Part shown: positions 25,454 through 32,980 of the stretch, piece by piece
Layout: each line of letters opens with the position of its first letter
Numbering within the stretch: the stretch's first letter is position 1
Assembly (NCBI GenBank): GCA_036558305.1
Contig: DATBFX010000161.1
Location: 1-55,580, forward strand
Direction of reading: 5' to 3'
Source: DATBFX01 sp036558305
Lineage (GTDB): Bacteria > Chloroflexota > Chloroflexia > Thermomicrobiales > UBA6265
Length of the DNA stretch: 55,580 nucleotides
Made by a program: the position numbers and the translations under genes
Notes under the pieces: model-generated
The model's input: the letters and a program-made list of their open reading frames with translations, nothing else
Database searches by the model: none
Told to the model about the DNA's origin: nothing

Positions 25454-25972
25454 TCAGACGAAGCCGAAGGTGCCTTCGTGCTCCTGTCCGTCCTTCCCGA
25501 CGAAGGTCCCCTTCATGAATCGCATGTCGGTGTCGTACGACAGGCGGTCGCCGGTCGCCGTCGGCGTGCTGATGCCACTACCGCCGCCACCGCCGCCGGT
25601 GACGGTTCCTTCGCCCCGGAGGTGATGGATGCCGACGAACCCGCGGAAGTCGGTGATCGACGCGGGTTCGAATCCCTGCGAATAGTCGTAGACGTGGATC
25701 AGGTTCCCCCCGCCCAGATCGATCCCGCCCGGAATCGGGCGGGGCTCAGCGGTCGGAGTTTGGGCCGCGACCCGATGCTGCCCCAACCGGCCGGCAGCGA
25801 GCACGAGTGCCGAAGCACCGACCGCAGACCGCGCGAACGCGCGCCGGCTGAACGGCTGGTCCGAGCGGTGCAGGTGACCGTGCCGGCAGCGGAAGCCGAC
25901 GGAGGATCCGGACGGAGCAGCGCCCGGCCCCGCGCGGAGCGCGGATCGCGCCGCAAGAACGGACTGGTTCAC
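25454..25972 (-). CDS. Tat-exported uncharacterised protein
   Basis: 172 aa from GTG 25972, which has AAGGAG seven bases upstream. A twin-arginine-type leader (FSRRAFARSAVGASALVLAAG) is followed by a TPTAEPRPIPGG linker. The mature part holds ASITDFRGFVGIHHLRGEGTV, a glycine run, then DTDMRFMKGTFVGKDGQEHEGTFGFV before TGA. The ending GTFGFV looks like a natural end of this type of protein, favouring two separate genes over a broken one. Function unknown; it acts outside the cytoplasm. Followed in frame by the 155-aa protein. Confidence 0.65.
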   Translation of the reverse strand: MNQSVLAARSALRAGPGAAPSGSSVGFRCRHGHLHRSDQPFSRRAFARSAVGASALVLAAGRLGQHRVAAQTPTAEPRPIPGGIDLGGGNLIHVYDYSQGFEPASITDFRGFVGIHHLRGEGTVTGGGGGGSGISTPTATGDRLSYDTDMRFMKGTFVGKDGQEHEGTFGFV

Positions 25973-26082
25973 GCCTCTGCTCCTTTCCCGAGTGCCCCGC
26001 AGCGGCAAGGCCGCCGCGACGGTTTCGACGATTTGCCAGTTGTCAGCGGGGAACGATCCGTGTTGGGAACCGATAACTTCGT

Positions 26083-26385
26083 TCAGTCTTGGACGGCGAT
26101 CTCCATCTCGACGTCTTCCCAGGTCGGCTCGCCGTCGGTGAGCGCGACGAAGCGGCGGTACCAGGCGTCCTGCTCGGGCATCGCCGCCAGTTGGCGGTAG
26201 GTCGCCTCGTCCTGGGCCAGGGCGACGAAGACCATCTCGCCGGGTCGGTCTTTCGGTTTGCCGATCAGTTCGAGGAACGCACCGGGCAGTTTGGGCCGGA
26301 TCTCCTTCCGCCACTCCTCGTGCAATTCGCGGAACCGTGCTTCGTTCTCCGGGTTCGTCCGGACGTGACCGATCGTTCCGAACAT
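26083..26385 (-). CDS. Antibiotic-biosynthesis-monooxygenase-like (dimeric alpha/beta barrel) protein
   Basis: 100 aa. The length and alternating strand-helix pattern (FGTIGHVRTNPENEARFRELH, then EMVFVALAQDEATYRQLAAMPEQ) fit the ABM/stress-responsive dimeric alpha-beta barrel fold. Such small cytosolic proteins include monooxygenases and heme-degrading enzymes; no specific active site is recognised. ATG 26385 is chosen because GGAG stands seven bases upstream; ATG 26412 has no ribosome-binding site. About 110 bp separate it from the Tat-exported gene, and it may have its own promoter. Confidence 0.65.
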   Translation of the reverse strand: MFGTIGHVRTNPENEARFRELHEEWRKEIRPKLPGAFLELIGKPKDRPGEMVFVALAQDEATYRQLAAMPEQDAWYRRFVALTDGEPTWEDVEMEIAVQD

Positions 26386-26626
26386 GATCTTCTCCGTCGC
26401 GCTGATTGCCATCGGGTCGATATCGCCGAAAAGGAGAAACCGGCCCCACGCCGGGCGACGATGCCGCGTGCGAGCGGGCGGTTACACACCTCGGCCCGAC
26501 CATCATGCGCCCGGCAGTCGGCCCGCGCATCGGCGGGATTGCGGAGGGGGACTACGGATTTCGTGCGCGAGGTCGCTGGAGAGGGTCGGTAGTTTCCGCA
26601 ACGATCCGCAGGAAGCGGGCGCCGAG

Positions 26627-29092
26627 TCAGACGAGACCGCGCCGGACCGCGATCACGGCCGCCTCCGCCCGCGTGCCGGCGTTCAACTTGGCGAAGAGGG
26701 CGGCGACGTGGGTCTGGACGGTGCGCGGGCTGATCGAGAGTTCGGCCGCGATCTCCCGGTCCGAGCGCCCGGCCGCGAGCAGGCGCAAGACCTCGCGTTC
26801 CCGTGGCGTGAGACCGCCACCCGCGTCGGTCTCGACCGACGGCGAGGCAAGCGCCGCGCGGGCCTCGGCAACGGCCTCTTCGAGGGACAGCGATCGCCCG
26901 GCCTCCCAGGCCGCGGCGAAGCTCGCCTCGTCCAACCGCGAACGAACGGCGGCAAGAATGCGCTCCGCGTAGAGGTGGTGTCCCAGGAAGCGGACGCCGA
27001 GGGCGTCGCCCAGGCCCCAGGCGGCGCCGAGCAGTCGCGCGGCACGTTCGAGTTGGCCACGCGCCCGCGCCACGGCGGCGATGCCGGCGATCGTGCCCGC
27101 GATCCCGCGTCCGTCGTCGCAGGCCAACCAATGCGTCAGCGTCTCGTCGTAGAGGGAGGCCGCCCGCGCCTGGTCGCCCCGCTCGCTGGCGGCGGCGGCG
27201 ACGGTCCCGAGCGCCTGAGCGATCCCCCAGACGTAGCCGACCCTCCGCCAGCGTTCGACGGCTTCACCGGCGAAGGCGGTCGCCTGGGCCGTGTCGCCGC
27301 GGAGGAGCGCCAGGTCGCCGAGGTTCGCCAGCGGCAGAACGGTCCAGTGCGGTAGCCGCTCCGGTTCGCCGAGACCGCGCATCAGGGCCAGGGATTCGGC
27401 GTAGAGCGAGGCGGCACGATCGAGCTCGCCCTGCCACTCGGCCGTGATGCCGAGACCGACCAGCGCCCGCGCCTCGCCGAACACGTACCCCGCCGCCCGC
27501 GCGATCGCCATCCCTTCCTCGCTATGGGCGATCGACCGCGCGAAGTCGCCCTGAACCTGGGCCAGGGCGGAGGCCGTGAACAGCGCATCCGCCCGGCTCT
27601 CGGCGGGCACGTCGCCGCCGATCGCCAGTGCCGCCTCCAGCCAGGCCAACGCTTCGGCCGGTTCGCCTCGCGCGTAACCAAACGAGAGGAGCGTCCCGGC
27701 CAGGCGCAGCACCGGCTCCGCCTGGCCGTTCGCCAGCACCCAGGTCACCGCCGCCCGCAGATTCGCCCACTCGGTCGCCAACCGCTCGACCCACGTCGCC
27801 GACCCGACCGTGATCAACCGCAGTTCCGCCTGCGCCGCGAGCTCCAGGTAATACCCGGCATGGGCGGTGCGGACCGCACGCTCCTCACCGCTCTCGCTCA
27901 ACCGCTCCCACCCGAATTCGCGGATCGTCTCCAGCATCCGAAACCGCGGTTCCCCGTCCGGCTGCGGCTCTTGCCACAGCAGGCTCTTGTCGACGAGGGC
28001 AGCGAGACGCTGCAAGACTGAGGGGGACAGGGGGACGGGGGGACAGGGGGACGAGGAGAGGACCCCAGAGGGTACCCAGGACTGAGGACTGAGGACTGAG
28101 GGGGTCGTCTGCCCCCCTGTCCCCCTGTCCCCCTGTCCCCCTGCGACCGCTTCGGCGGCCTCCGGCGTGCAGCCGTCGACGAAGACGGACAGGCGGCGGA
28201 AGAGGGTTTGTTCGTCGGGCGTGAGGAGGTCGTGGGACCAGGCGATGGCGTCGCGCATCGATTGCAGGCGGACCGGTTGGTCGCGGGGACCACCGGTGAG
28301 GAGGGTCAACCGATGGGTGAGGCGGGTGAGGAGGGCCGTGGGCGAGAGGACGCGGCTCTGCGCGGCCGCCAACTCGATCGCCAGGGGCAACCCGTCGAGG
28401 CGGGCGCAGATCGCGACGACCGCGGTCGCATTCGCCGCGGTGAGGGCGAAGCCGGGGTTGGCGGCGGTGGCGCGCTGGACGAAGAGCGCGACCGCCTCGG
28501 TGGCGGCGACCTCGGTCAGGGGGAGGAAACCCGGCGCCGCAGGCACGGCGAGCGGCGGCACCGGATAGTCGTGTTCGCCGGTGACGCGCAGCACTTCGCG
28601 GCTCGTCACCAGCACCTTCAACAGGGGGCAGGCGGCGAGCAGGTCGGTCACCCGAGCGGCAACCGGCAGGACCTGTTCGAAATTGTCCAGGATCAGGAGG
28701 GCGGAACCGCTGCCGACGAAGGCGGTCAGGCGCTCCGACAACGGTTGGGTGCCGGTCTCACGGACACCCAGCGCCTGCGCGATCGTCGGAACGACGAGGT
28801 CGGGATCATGGATCGCGCCGAGCTCGACGAACCAGACGGCCTCGAAGGCGTCGGCGACCCCCCAGCCGACTTCGATCGCCAACCTCGTCTTCCCCGCACC
28901 GCCGGGGCCGGTCAGGGTTACCAGGCGAACACCGGACCGGCGCAGCAGGGCGTCGCACGCCGCGGTCTCCCTCTCGCGCCCGACGAAGGGGGTGAGCGGC
29001 TGGGGTAGGACGGCCGCGTGCGGATGCCGCTCGTCATGGGGACGGAGCGGTACGGGACCGGTCTGGGATCGGGATGGCACCGAGCTCGACAT
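26627..29092 (-). CDS. LuxR-family regulator with N-terminal STAND/NB-ARC ATPase
   Basis: About 821 aa, paralogue of the gene at 771-3194. P-loop GPGGAGKTRLA, Walker B LLILDNFEQV, GLPLAIELAAAQ, winged-helix LFRRLSVF, a TPR-like middle (LAQVQGDFARSIAHSEEG and similar) and a C-terminal LuxR HTH (LTPREREVLRLLAAGRSDREIAAEL). Residues about 317-357 are encoded by octad arrays that form an inverted repeat, at the same site as the heptad insert in the first paralogue. ATG 29092 or GTG 29101 may be the start; neither has a strong ribosome-binding site. A palindrome and promoter-like elements lie 120-160 bp upstream. Confidence 0.88.
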   Translation of the reverse strand: MSSSVPSRSQTGPVPLRPHDERHPHAAVLPQPLTPFVGRERETAACDALLRRSGVRLVTLTGPGGAGKTRLAIEVGWGVADAFEAVWFVELGAIHDPDLVVPTIAQALGVRETGTQPLSERLTAFVGSGSALLILDNFEQVLPVAARVTDLLAACPLLKVLVTSREVLRVTGEHDYPVPPLAVPAAPGFLPLTEVAATEAVALFVQRATAANPGFALTAANATAVVAICARLDGLPLAIELAAAQSRVLSPTALLTRLTHRLTLLTGGPRDQPVRLQSMRDAIAWSHDLLTPDEQTLFRRLSVFVDGCTPEAAEAVAGGQGDRGTGGQTTPSVLSPQSWVPSGVLSSSPCPPVPLSPSVLQRLAALVDKSLLWQEPQPDGEPRFRMLETIREFGWERLSESGEERAVRTAHAGYYLELAAQAELRLITVGSATWVERLATEWANLRAAVTWVLANGQAEPVLRLAGTLLSFGYARGEPAEALAWLEAALAIGGDVPAESRADALFTASALAQVQGDFARSIAHSEEGMAIARAAGYVFGEARALVGLGITAEWQGELDRAASLYAESLALMRGLGEPERLPHWTVLPLANLGDLALLRGDTAQATAFAGEAVERWRRVGYVWGIAQALGTVAAAASERGDQARAASLYDETLTHWLACDDGRGIAGTIAGIAAVARARGQLERAARLLGAAWGLGDALGVRFLGHHLYAERILAAVRSRLDEASFAAAWEAGRSLSLEEAVAEARAALASPSVETDAGGGLTPREREVLRLLAAGRSDREIAAELSISPRTVQTHVAALFAKLNAGTRAEAAVIAVRRGLV
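28021..28142. repeat. Inverted octad arrays (agggggac)n inside the LuxR gene
   Basis: Left array 28021-28052 is four units of agggggac (one with a single change); right array at about 28112-28142 is four units of gtccccct, its reverse complement. Between them lies a heptad array ggactga x3 (28079-28099). The whole stretch is read in frame as a Pro/Ser/Gly-rich linker just before LAALVDKSLL. Confidence 0.92.
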
Positions 29093-29215
29093 CGTGCCCA
29101 CCGCTCTTGGTTTCTGAGATCGTCGAGACCCGCATCATCCCCGCCGCCACGCCCACTGTCAACCGCGGGCGACGGCGTCGAGGTCGCGGCGGACACCCGG
29201 TGGCTATGCAAGAAA

Positions 29216-29256
29216 ATTGTCATCATATTGACAATTATTGCATCTCATGGTAATTT
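29216..29256 (+). promoter_or_regulatory. Palindromic operator overlapping a sigma70-like promoter
   Basis: ATTGTCA (29216-29222), six bases, then TGACAAT (29229-29235) form a perfect 7-bp inverted repeat. On the plus strand TTGACA (29228-29233), a 17-bp spacer and TAATTT (29251-29256) make a promoter-like set whose -35 is inside the palindrome. On the minus strand TTGTCA at the same place could serve the LuxR gene. The palindrome looks like a site for a dimeric repressor; which gene it controls is unclear. Confidence 0.5.
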
Positions 29257-29449
29257 CTCGACCGGACACCGAGTCTGCGGCACCCGGTCGGCGAGAACCG
29301 CGGTACGCGGACCCGAGCGATGACGTCGCCCGGACGACCCACGCCCGTCCTGCCTCGGGCGGCGGAGTACCGTGCCCCAGCGCGACCACGGGAACCGACG
29401 ACACGGCGGCGACAAGTGGGACGGCAGCCGTTTTTCGACCCGGCACCCC

Positions 29450-29478
29450 TTGACAAGCGGGCGCCGCCTCGCTAATAT
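29450..29478 (+). promoter_or_regulatory. Sigma70-type promoter of the padR operon
   Basis: Consensus -35 TTGACA (29450-29455), a 17-bp spacer and -10 TAATAT (29473-29478), 43 bp before the PadR start codon. It is the best promoter in the window and probably serves padR and the coupled exporter genes. Confidence 0.85.
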
Positions 29479-29507
29479 AGTCGTCATCGTATAGTCGTTA
29501 TCGACTA
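29477..29507 (+). promoter_or_regulatory. Probable PadR autoregulatory operator
   Basis: Two near-identical 14-bp direct repeats (29477-29490 and 29491-29504, both starting ATAGTCGT and differing at two positions) overlap the -10 end and the expected transcription start. The second contains a perfect inverted repeat TAGTCG-ttat-CGACTA (29492-29507). The position suits repression of padR and the exporter by PadR itself. Confidence 0.65.
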
Positions 29508-29520
29508 ATCGAGGAAGACT

Positions 29521-30132
29521 ATGAAACAGGCACTCAAGACACCGCTCGCACTCGCGATCCTGAACCTGCTCAACGAGCGGCCGATGCACCCGTACGAGAT
29601 GCAGCAGCACATGCGGGAGCGCGGGCACGACTTCGTGATCAAGCTCAAGGGCGGCTCGCTCTACAGCACGATCGAGCGCCTGATCGCGGGCGGATTGATC
29701 CACCCGGTCGAGACGAGCCGGGAGGGCCGCCGCCCGGAACGGACCGTCTACGCCCTCACCGAGCTCGGGCAAGACGACCTGATGGCCTGGCTGCGGGAAC
29801 TGGTCGCCCGGCCGATCCACGAGTACCCGTGGTTCGGAGCCGTCCTCGCTTTCATCGGTGCGCTCCCGCCGAACGACGTCCGCACGCTCCTGGAATTCCG
29901 GGCCGCCGCCCTGGCGGCGGAGATCGCCGGCGGCGAGACCATGCTCCAGGCCACGACGGCACAGGGGCTGCCGCGCCTCTTCGCCATCGAAGGCGAATAC
30001 GCGCTGGCGATGCGGCGGGCGGAACTGGCATGGGTGCGACAGACCGTCGACGAGATCGGGACCGGGGCGCTGGCGTGGCCCCCCGAGGCATTGGAGCTGC
30101 ACGCCGCACGCGCGAAGGAGAAAGAATCGTGA
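29521..30132 (+). CDS. PadR-family transcriptional regulator
   Basis: 203 aa, PadR-s2-like length. The N-terminal winged helix is clear: TPLALAILNLLNERPMHPYEMQQHM, then GSLYSTIERLIAGGLI and a wing REGRRPERTVYALTELG. The C-terminal 100 residues form a helical dimerisation/ligand domain. PadR proteins of this type repress neighbouring efflux genes and release on drug or phenolic binding. The start follows GAGGAAG; its TGA overlaps the GTG of the ABC ATPase gene (GTGA), so they are co-translated. Confidence 0.93.
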   Translation: MKQALKTPLALAILNLLNERPMHPYEMQQHMRERGHDFVIKLKGGSLYSTIERLIAGGLIHPVETSREGRRPERTVYALTELGQDDLMAWLRELVARPIHEYPWFGAVLAFIGALPPNDVRTLLEFRAAALAAEIAGGETMLQATTAQGLPRLFAIEGEYALAMRRAELAWVRQTVDEIGTGALAWPPEALELHAARAKEKES

Positions 30133-31148
30133 TCGAGGCACTCACCCGACCGGCGACCGCGGTCGCACCGACCGTGAGCCGACAGCCGGCGATTGAAGCC
30201 CGCGACCTCATCAAGACGTATCCGGGCGACGTCAAGGCGCTCGTCGGTCTCAGCTTCGCGGTCGAACCGGGGACGGTCTTTGGTCTGTTGGGACCGAACG
30301 GCGCCGGCAAATCGACGACCGTCAAGATCCTGACCACCCTCTCCCGGCCGGACAGCGGCGAGGCGCGCGTCGCCGGTTTCGATGTGCTCCGCGAGCCCGA
30401 TCGCGTCCGGCGCGCGATCGGCGTCGTCGCCCAGAAATCGGGGCTCGACGTCCAGGCGACCGGGCGCGAGAACCTGATCCTCCAGGGTCAGGTCTGCGGG
30501 ATGCGGGGCAGCGAGTTGAAGACCCGCGCCCAGGAACTGCTCGACCGCCTCGGCCTGACCGACGCCGCCGACCGCATCGTCCGCACCTATTCCGGTGGGA
30601 TGCAGCGCAAACTCGACATCGCGATCGGGCTCGTCCACCGCCCCCGCGTCCTCTTCCTCGACGAACCGACGACCGGTCTCGACCCCGAGGCACGGGCCGA
30701 TCTCTGGGCGGAGATCACTCGCCTCGCCGAGGGCGAGGGGCTGACGATCCTGCTGACGACCCACTACCTGGAAGAAGCCGACCGCTTGGCCAAGCAGATC
30801 GCGATCGTCGACCACGGCCGCGTCGTCGTCGCGGGCAGTCCCGACGACCTCAAGGGGCAGCTCCGCGGCGAAGCGGTCCACGTCGAACTCGCCGTCGCCG
30901 CCAACGGCAACGTCCGCGGCGCCCTCGAACGCCTCCCCGGCATCGGCGAGGTGATGATCGAGGGACGGACGCTGCACGCCCGCGTCGAGCGCGGCGCGAC
31001 GGCGGTGCCGGCGGTGCTGGCCGCGCTCGAAACCGAGGGAGTCCCGGTTGCCTCGGTCACCGTCGCCCGTCCTTCCCTCGACGATGTCTATCTGCGCTAC
31101 GCCGGTCGCGCCTACGACGCGACCGCTGCCAAGGAGACCACCCGATGA
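30129..31148 (+). CDS. ABC transporter ATP-binding protein, daunorubicin-resistance (DrrA) type
   Basis: 339 aa. Walker A GPNGAGKSTT, Q-loop region VVAQKSGLD, signature YSGGMQRKLDIA, Walker B VLFLDEPTTGLD and the H-loop LLTTHYLEEAD are all present. The C-terminal about 90 residues, ending near PSLDDVYLRYAGR, are the DUF4162/DrrA-specific domain. It powers export through the ABC-2 permease encoded next; the PadR regulator upstream suggests drug or toxic-compound efflux. GTG 30129 is preferred (AAGGAG upstream, overlap with padR stop). Its stop overlaps the permease ATG by four bases. Confidence 0.93.
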   Translation: MIEALTRPATAVAPTVSRQPAIEARDLIKTYPGDVKALVGLSFAVEPGTVFGLLGPNGAGKSTTVKILTTLSRPDSGEARVAGFDVLREPDRVRRAIGVVAQKSGLDVQATGRENLILQGQVCGMRGSELKTRAQELLDRLGLTDAADRIVRTYSGGMQRKLDIAIGLVHRPRVLFLDEPTTGLDPEARADLWAEITRLAEGEGLTILLTTHYLEEADRLAKQIAIVDHGRVVVAGSPDDLKGQLRGEAVHVELAVAANGNVRGALERLPGIGEVMIEGRTLHARVERGATAVPAVLAALETEGVPVASVTVARPSLDDVYLRYAGRAYDATAAKETTR

Positions 31149-31921
31149 ATGCGGTGCTTGCCGATACCTGGCACATGAGCGTGCGTCACCTGCGCATCCT
31201 GGCGCGCCAACCCTGGTGGATCGCCGTCTCGCTCGCCCAACCGATCATCTACCTGCTGCTCTACGGCGCCCTCTTCAAGCGCGTCGTCGAGATCCCCGGA
31301 TTCCAGTCCGGGTCCTACATCGACTTCCTGACCCCCGGCATCGTCGTCACCAGCGCGCTCTTCTCCGGTGGCTGGGGCGGGATGAGCGTGATCGACGATC
31401 TCGACAAGGGCGTCGTCGACCGCTTCCTGGTCACGCCGGCCAGCCGCTTCGCCTTGATCGCCGGGCGGCTGGTCCAGGGCACGATCGTCGTCGTCATCCA
31501 GTCGCTGATCGTCCTCGCTCTCGGCTTGGCGGTCGGCGCCCGTTTCGACGGCGGTGTCCTCGGTGTGGCGGTCCTGTTTGCCTGCGCGGTTCTGCTGGGC
31601 ACGGCGTTCGGTTCGCTCTCCAGCGCGTTGGCGTTGATCATGCGGCGCGAGGAGTCGGTGATCGCCGCGGTCCAATTCGTGATCCTGCCGCTGACGTTCC
31701 TCTCTGCGGTCTTCATGCAAGTCAGCCTGGCGCCGGGTTGGATCCAGACCGCCGCGCGCTTCAACCCGCTCAACTGGTCGGTCGAGGCCGGTCGCGAGGC
31801 GATGAGCGCGCACGTCGATTGGAGCACGGTCAGTACCCACGCCGCCTACCTTGTGCTCTTCGCCATCGCCTCCGGTTTCCTGGCCACCCGCGCATTTCGC
31901 AGCTACCAGCGGTCCGTCTGA
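31145..31921 (+). CDS. ABC-2 type transporter permease (DrrB type)
   Basis: 258 aa with about six membrane helices. ABC-2 features: RQPWWIAVSLAQPIIYLLLYG at the first helix, the amphipathic GGMSVIDDLDKGVVDRFLVTP segment, and LPLTFLSAVFMQ with NPLNWSVEAGREA near the C terminus. It forms the membrane part of the exporter with the ATPase upstream (ATGA overlap). The stop codon TGA at 31919-31921 is continuous with a heptad array. Confidence 0.92.
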   Translation: MNAVLADTWHMSVRHLRILARQPWWIAVSLAQPIIYLLLYGALFKRVVEIPGFQSGSYIDFLTPGIVVTSALFSGGWGGMSVIDDLDKGVVDRFLVTPASRFALIAGRLVQGTIVVVIQSLIVLALGLAVGARFDGGVLGVAVLFACAVLLGTAFGSLSSALALIMRREESVIAAVQFVILPLTFLSAVFMQVSLAPGWIQTAARFNPLNWSVEAGREAMSAHVDWSTVSTHAAYLVLFAIASGFLATRAFRSYQRSV

Positions 31922-31969
31922 GTCGTCGGTCGTTAGTCGTCAGTCGTCAGTCGTCAGTCGTCAGTCGTC
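31921..31969. repeat. (agtcgtc)n heptad array after the ABC permease
   Basis: Seven consecutive heptads, five of them identical (agtcgtc, 31935-31969), preceded by agtcgtc and ggtcgtt. The first base of the array is the last base of the permease stop codon. The array ends 30 bp before the next start codon. Confidence 0.95.
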
Positions 31970-31999
31970 GGCACGCACGTTTGCTGAGGAGAAAACGAG

Positions 32000-32677
32000 A
32001 TGAACGAGTCGAACGTCGAGACCGGGTCTGTCGGCAACTTCACCATGGGCGAGGAGAGTCGGGACTTTGCGGCGCCGCTCGGCGGCGCCACGGCCGGGAA
32101 ACTGGAGATCGTGAACGGCGCGACGAAGGTCGTACTGCGCACCGAGAGCGCGATGTCCGACCTCGTCCGCGCCCACTTCGAGGGCCCGACGCCGGAGGTC
32201 GAGGCGCGGAGCGGGATCGTCACCATCCGCTATCCCCGGTTCGCCCCGGCCGAATGGATCCAGTTCGGTCTGCTGCGGAACAAGCACGCCGCCGACGTCG
32301 TCCTCAACACCACCATTCCCTGGACGGTGGTGATCGACCGCGGCGTCACGAAACTCGAGGCCGACCTAAGCGCCCTTCGCCTCTCATCCTTCGAGATCGA
32401 CGGTGGCGCCAGCGACGTCGAATTGACGCTGCCGAAACCGTTGGGCGTCGTCCAGGTCCGTATCGGCGGCGGCGTCAGCAAATTCACGATCCACCGTCCC
32501 GCCGGTGTCCCGGTCCGCGTCCAGATCAAGGGCGGCGCCAGCCAGTTCGCACTCGACGACCAGCGCTTCGGCGCCATCGGCGGCGAGACGCGGATGAACA
32601 GCCAGCACGACCAGAACGCGCCCGACCGTTACGAGATCGCGATCGGCGGCGGTGCCAGCAGGCTGACGATCGACTGA
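32000..32677 (+). CDS. Toast-rack/DUF4097-like adhesin-type beta-helix protein
   Basis: 225 aa. Short repeated beta-strand units with glycine turns (KLEIVNGATKVVLRT, FEIDGGASDVELTLP, VQVRIGGGVSKFTIH, VQIKGGASQFALDD, YEIAIGGGASRLTID) form a beta-helix/toast-rack pattern like LiaF C-terminal or DUF4097 domains. No signal peptide or membrane segment is seen, so it may work in the cytosol or be exported differently. It follows the exporter genes by 78 bp on the same strand and may belong to the PadR-controlled unit; the same cluster continues with an MMPL transporter. Confidence 0.75.
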   Translation: MNESNVETGSVGNFTMGEESRDFAAPLGGATAGKLEIVNGATKVVLRTESAMSDLVRAHFEGPTPEVEARSGIVTIRYPRFAPAEWIQFGLLRNKHAADVVLNTTIPWTVVIDRGVTKLEADLSALRLSSFEIDGGASDVELTLPKPLGVVQVRIGGGVSKFTIHRPAGVPVRVQIKGGASQFALDDQRFGAIGGETRMNSQHDQNAPDRYEIAIGGGASRLTID

Positions 32678-32980
32678 GCGGGTTCGGCCCCCCCGGCGGT
32701 CGGCCCCCCCGGCCCCCCAATCCTGGGGGGTGAACGCGCCCCCCTCCGTCTCCCCCCCGGATTGGGGGGCCGGGGGGGCCGAACGAGCAGGAGAGGAAAC
32801 GGTGAGGTAAGAGAAACCCCGGCGGTCTGCGGCAACAGCCCGCCGGAGTCGCCATCCCGAGTTCCACATCCGGTCCCGTGGCGGGACCCTGGCCCTCGTG
32901 ACGCGCAGCGCCAATTACCGCCAGGTTCACCTCCTCGGGCGAGCCCAACCTTTGTCCTGGTTTGAGGAGGTTCCCCGAAC
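32678..32980. other. Intergenic region before the MMPL gene
   Basis: 303 bp without a gene. It holds the 24-bp C/G-tract inverted repeat (32700-32782), which could end the upstream transcript, and a leader for the MMPL gene with GAGGAGG shortly before its start. No known riboswitch was recognised. Confidence 0.5.
32700..32782. repeat. Perfect 24-bp inverted repeat of C and G tracts
   Basis: Left arm 32700-32723 (tcgg, seven C, gg, six C, aatcc) is exactly complementary to 32759-32782, with a 35-nt loop that itself contains C-runs and G-runs. It begins 23 bases after the stop of the toast-rack gene and may act as a terminator or belong to a dispersed hairpin repeat; a related C-run/G-run hairpin lies at 37479-37507. 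Confidence 0.9.

Larger units (their letters stand above)
29093..29520. other. Intergenic region between divergent LuxR and PadR genes
   Basis: 428 bp without a convincing gene. It contains an AT-rich island (about 29205-29260) with a palindrome and promoter-like elements, and the PadR promoter/operator at 29450-29507. The GC-rich part between them shows no coding character that I trust. Confidence 0.6.
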
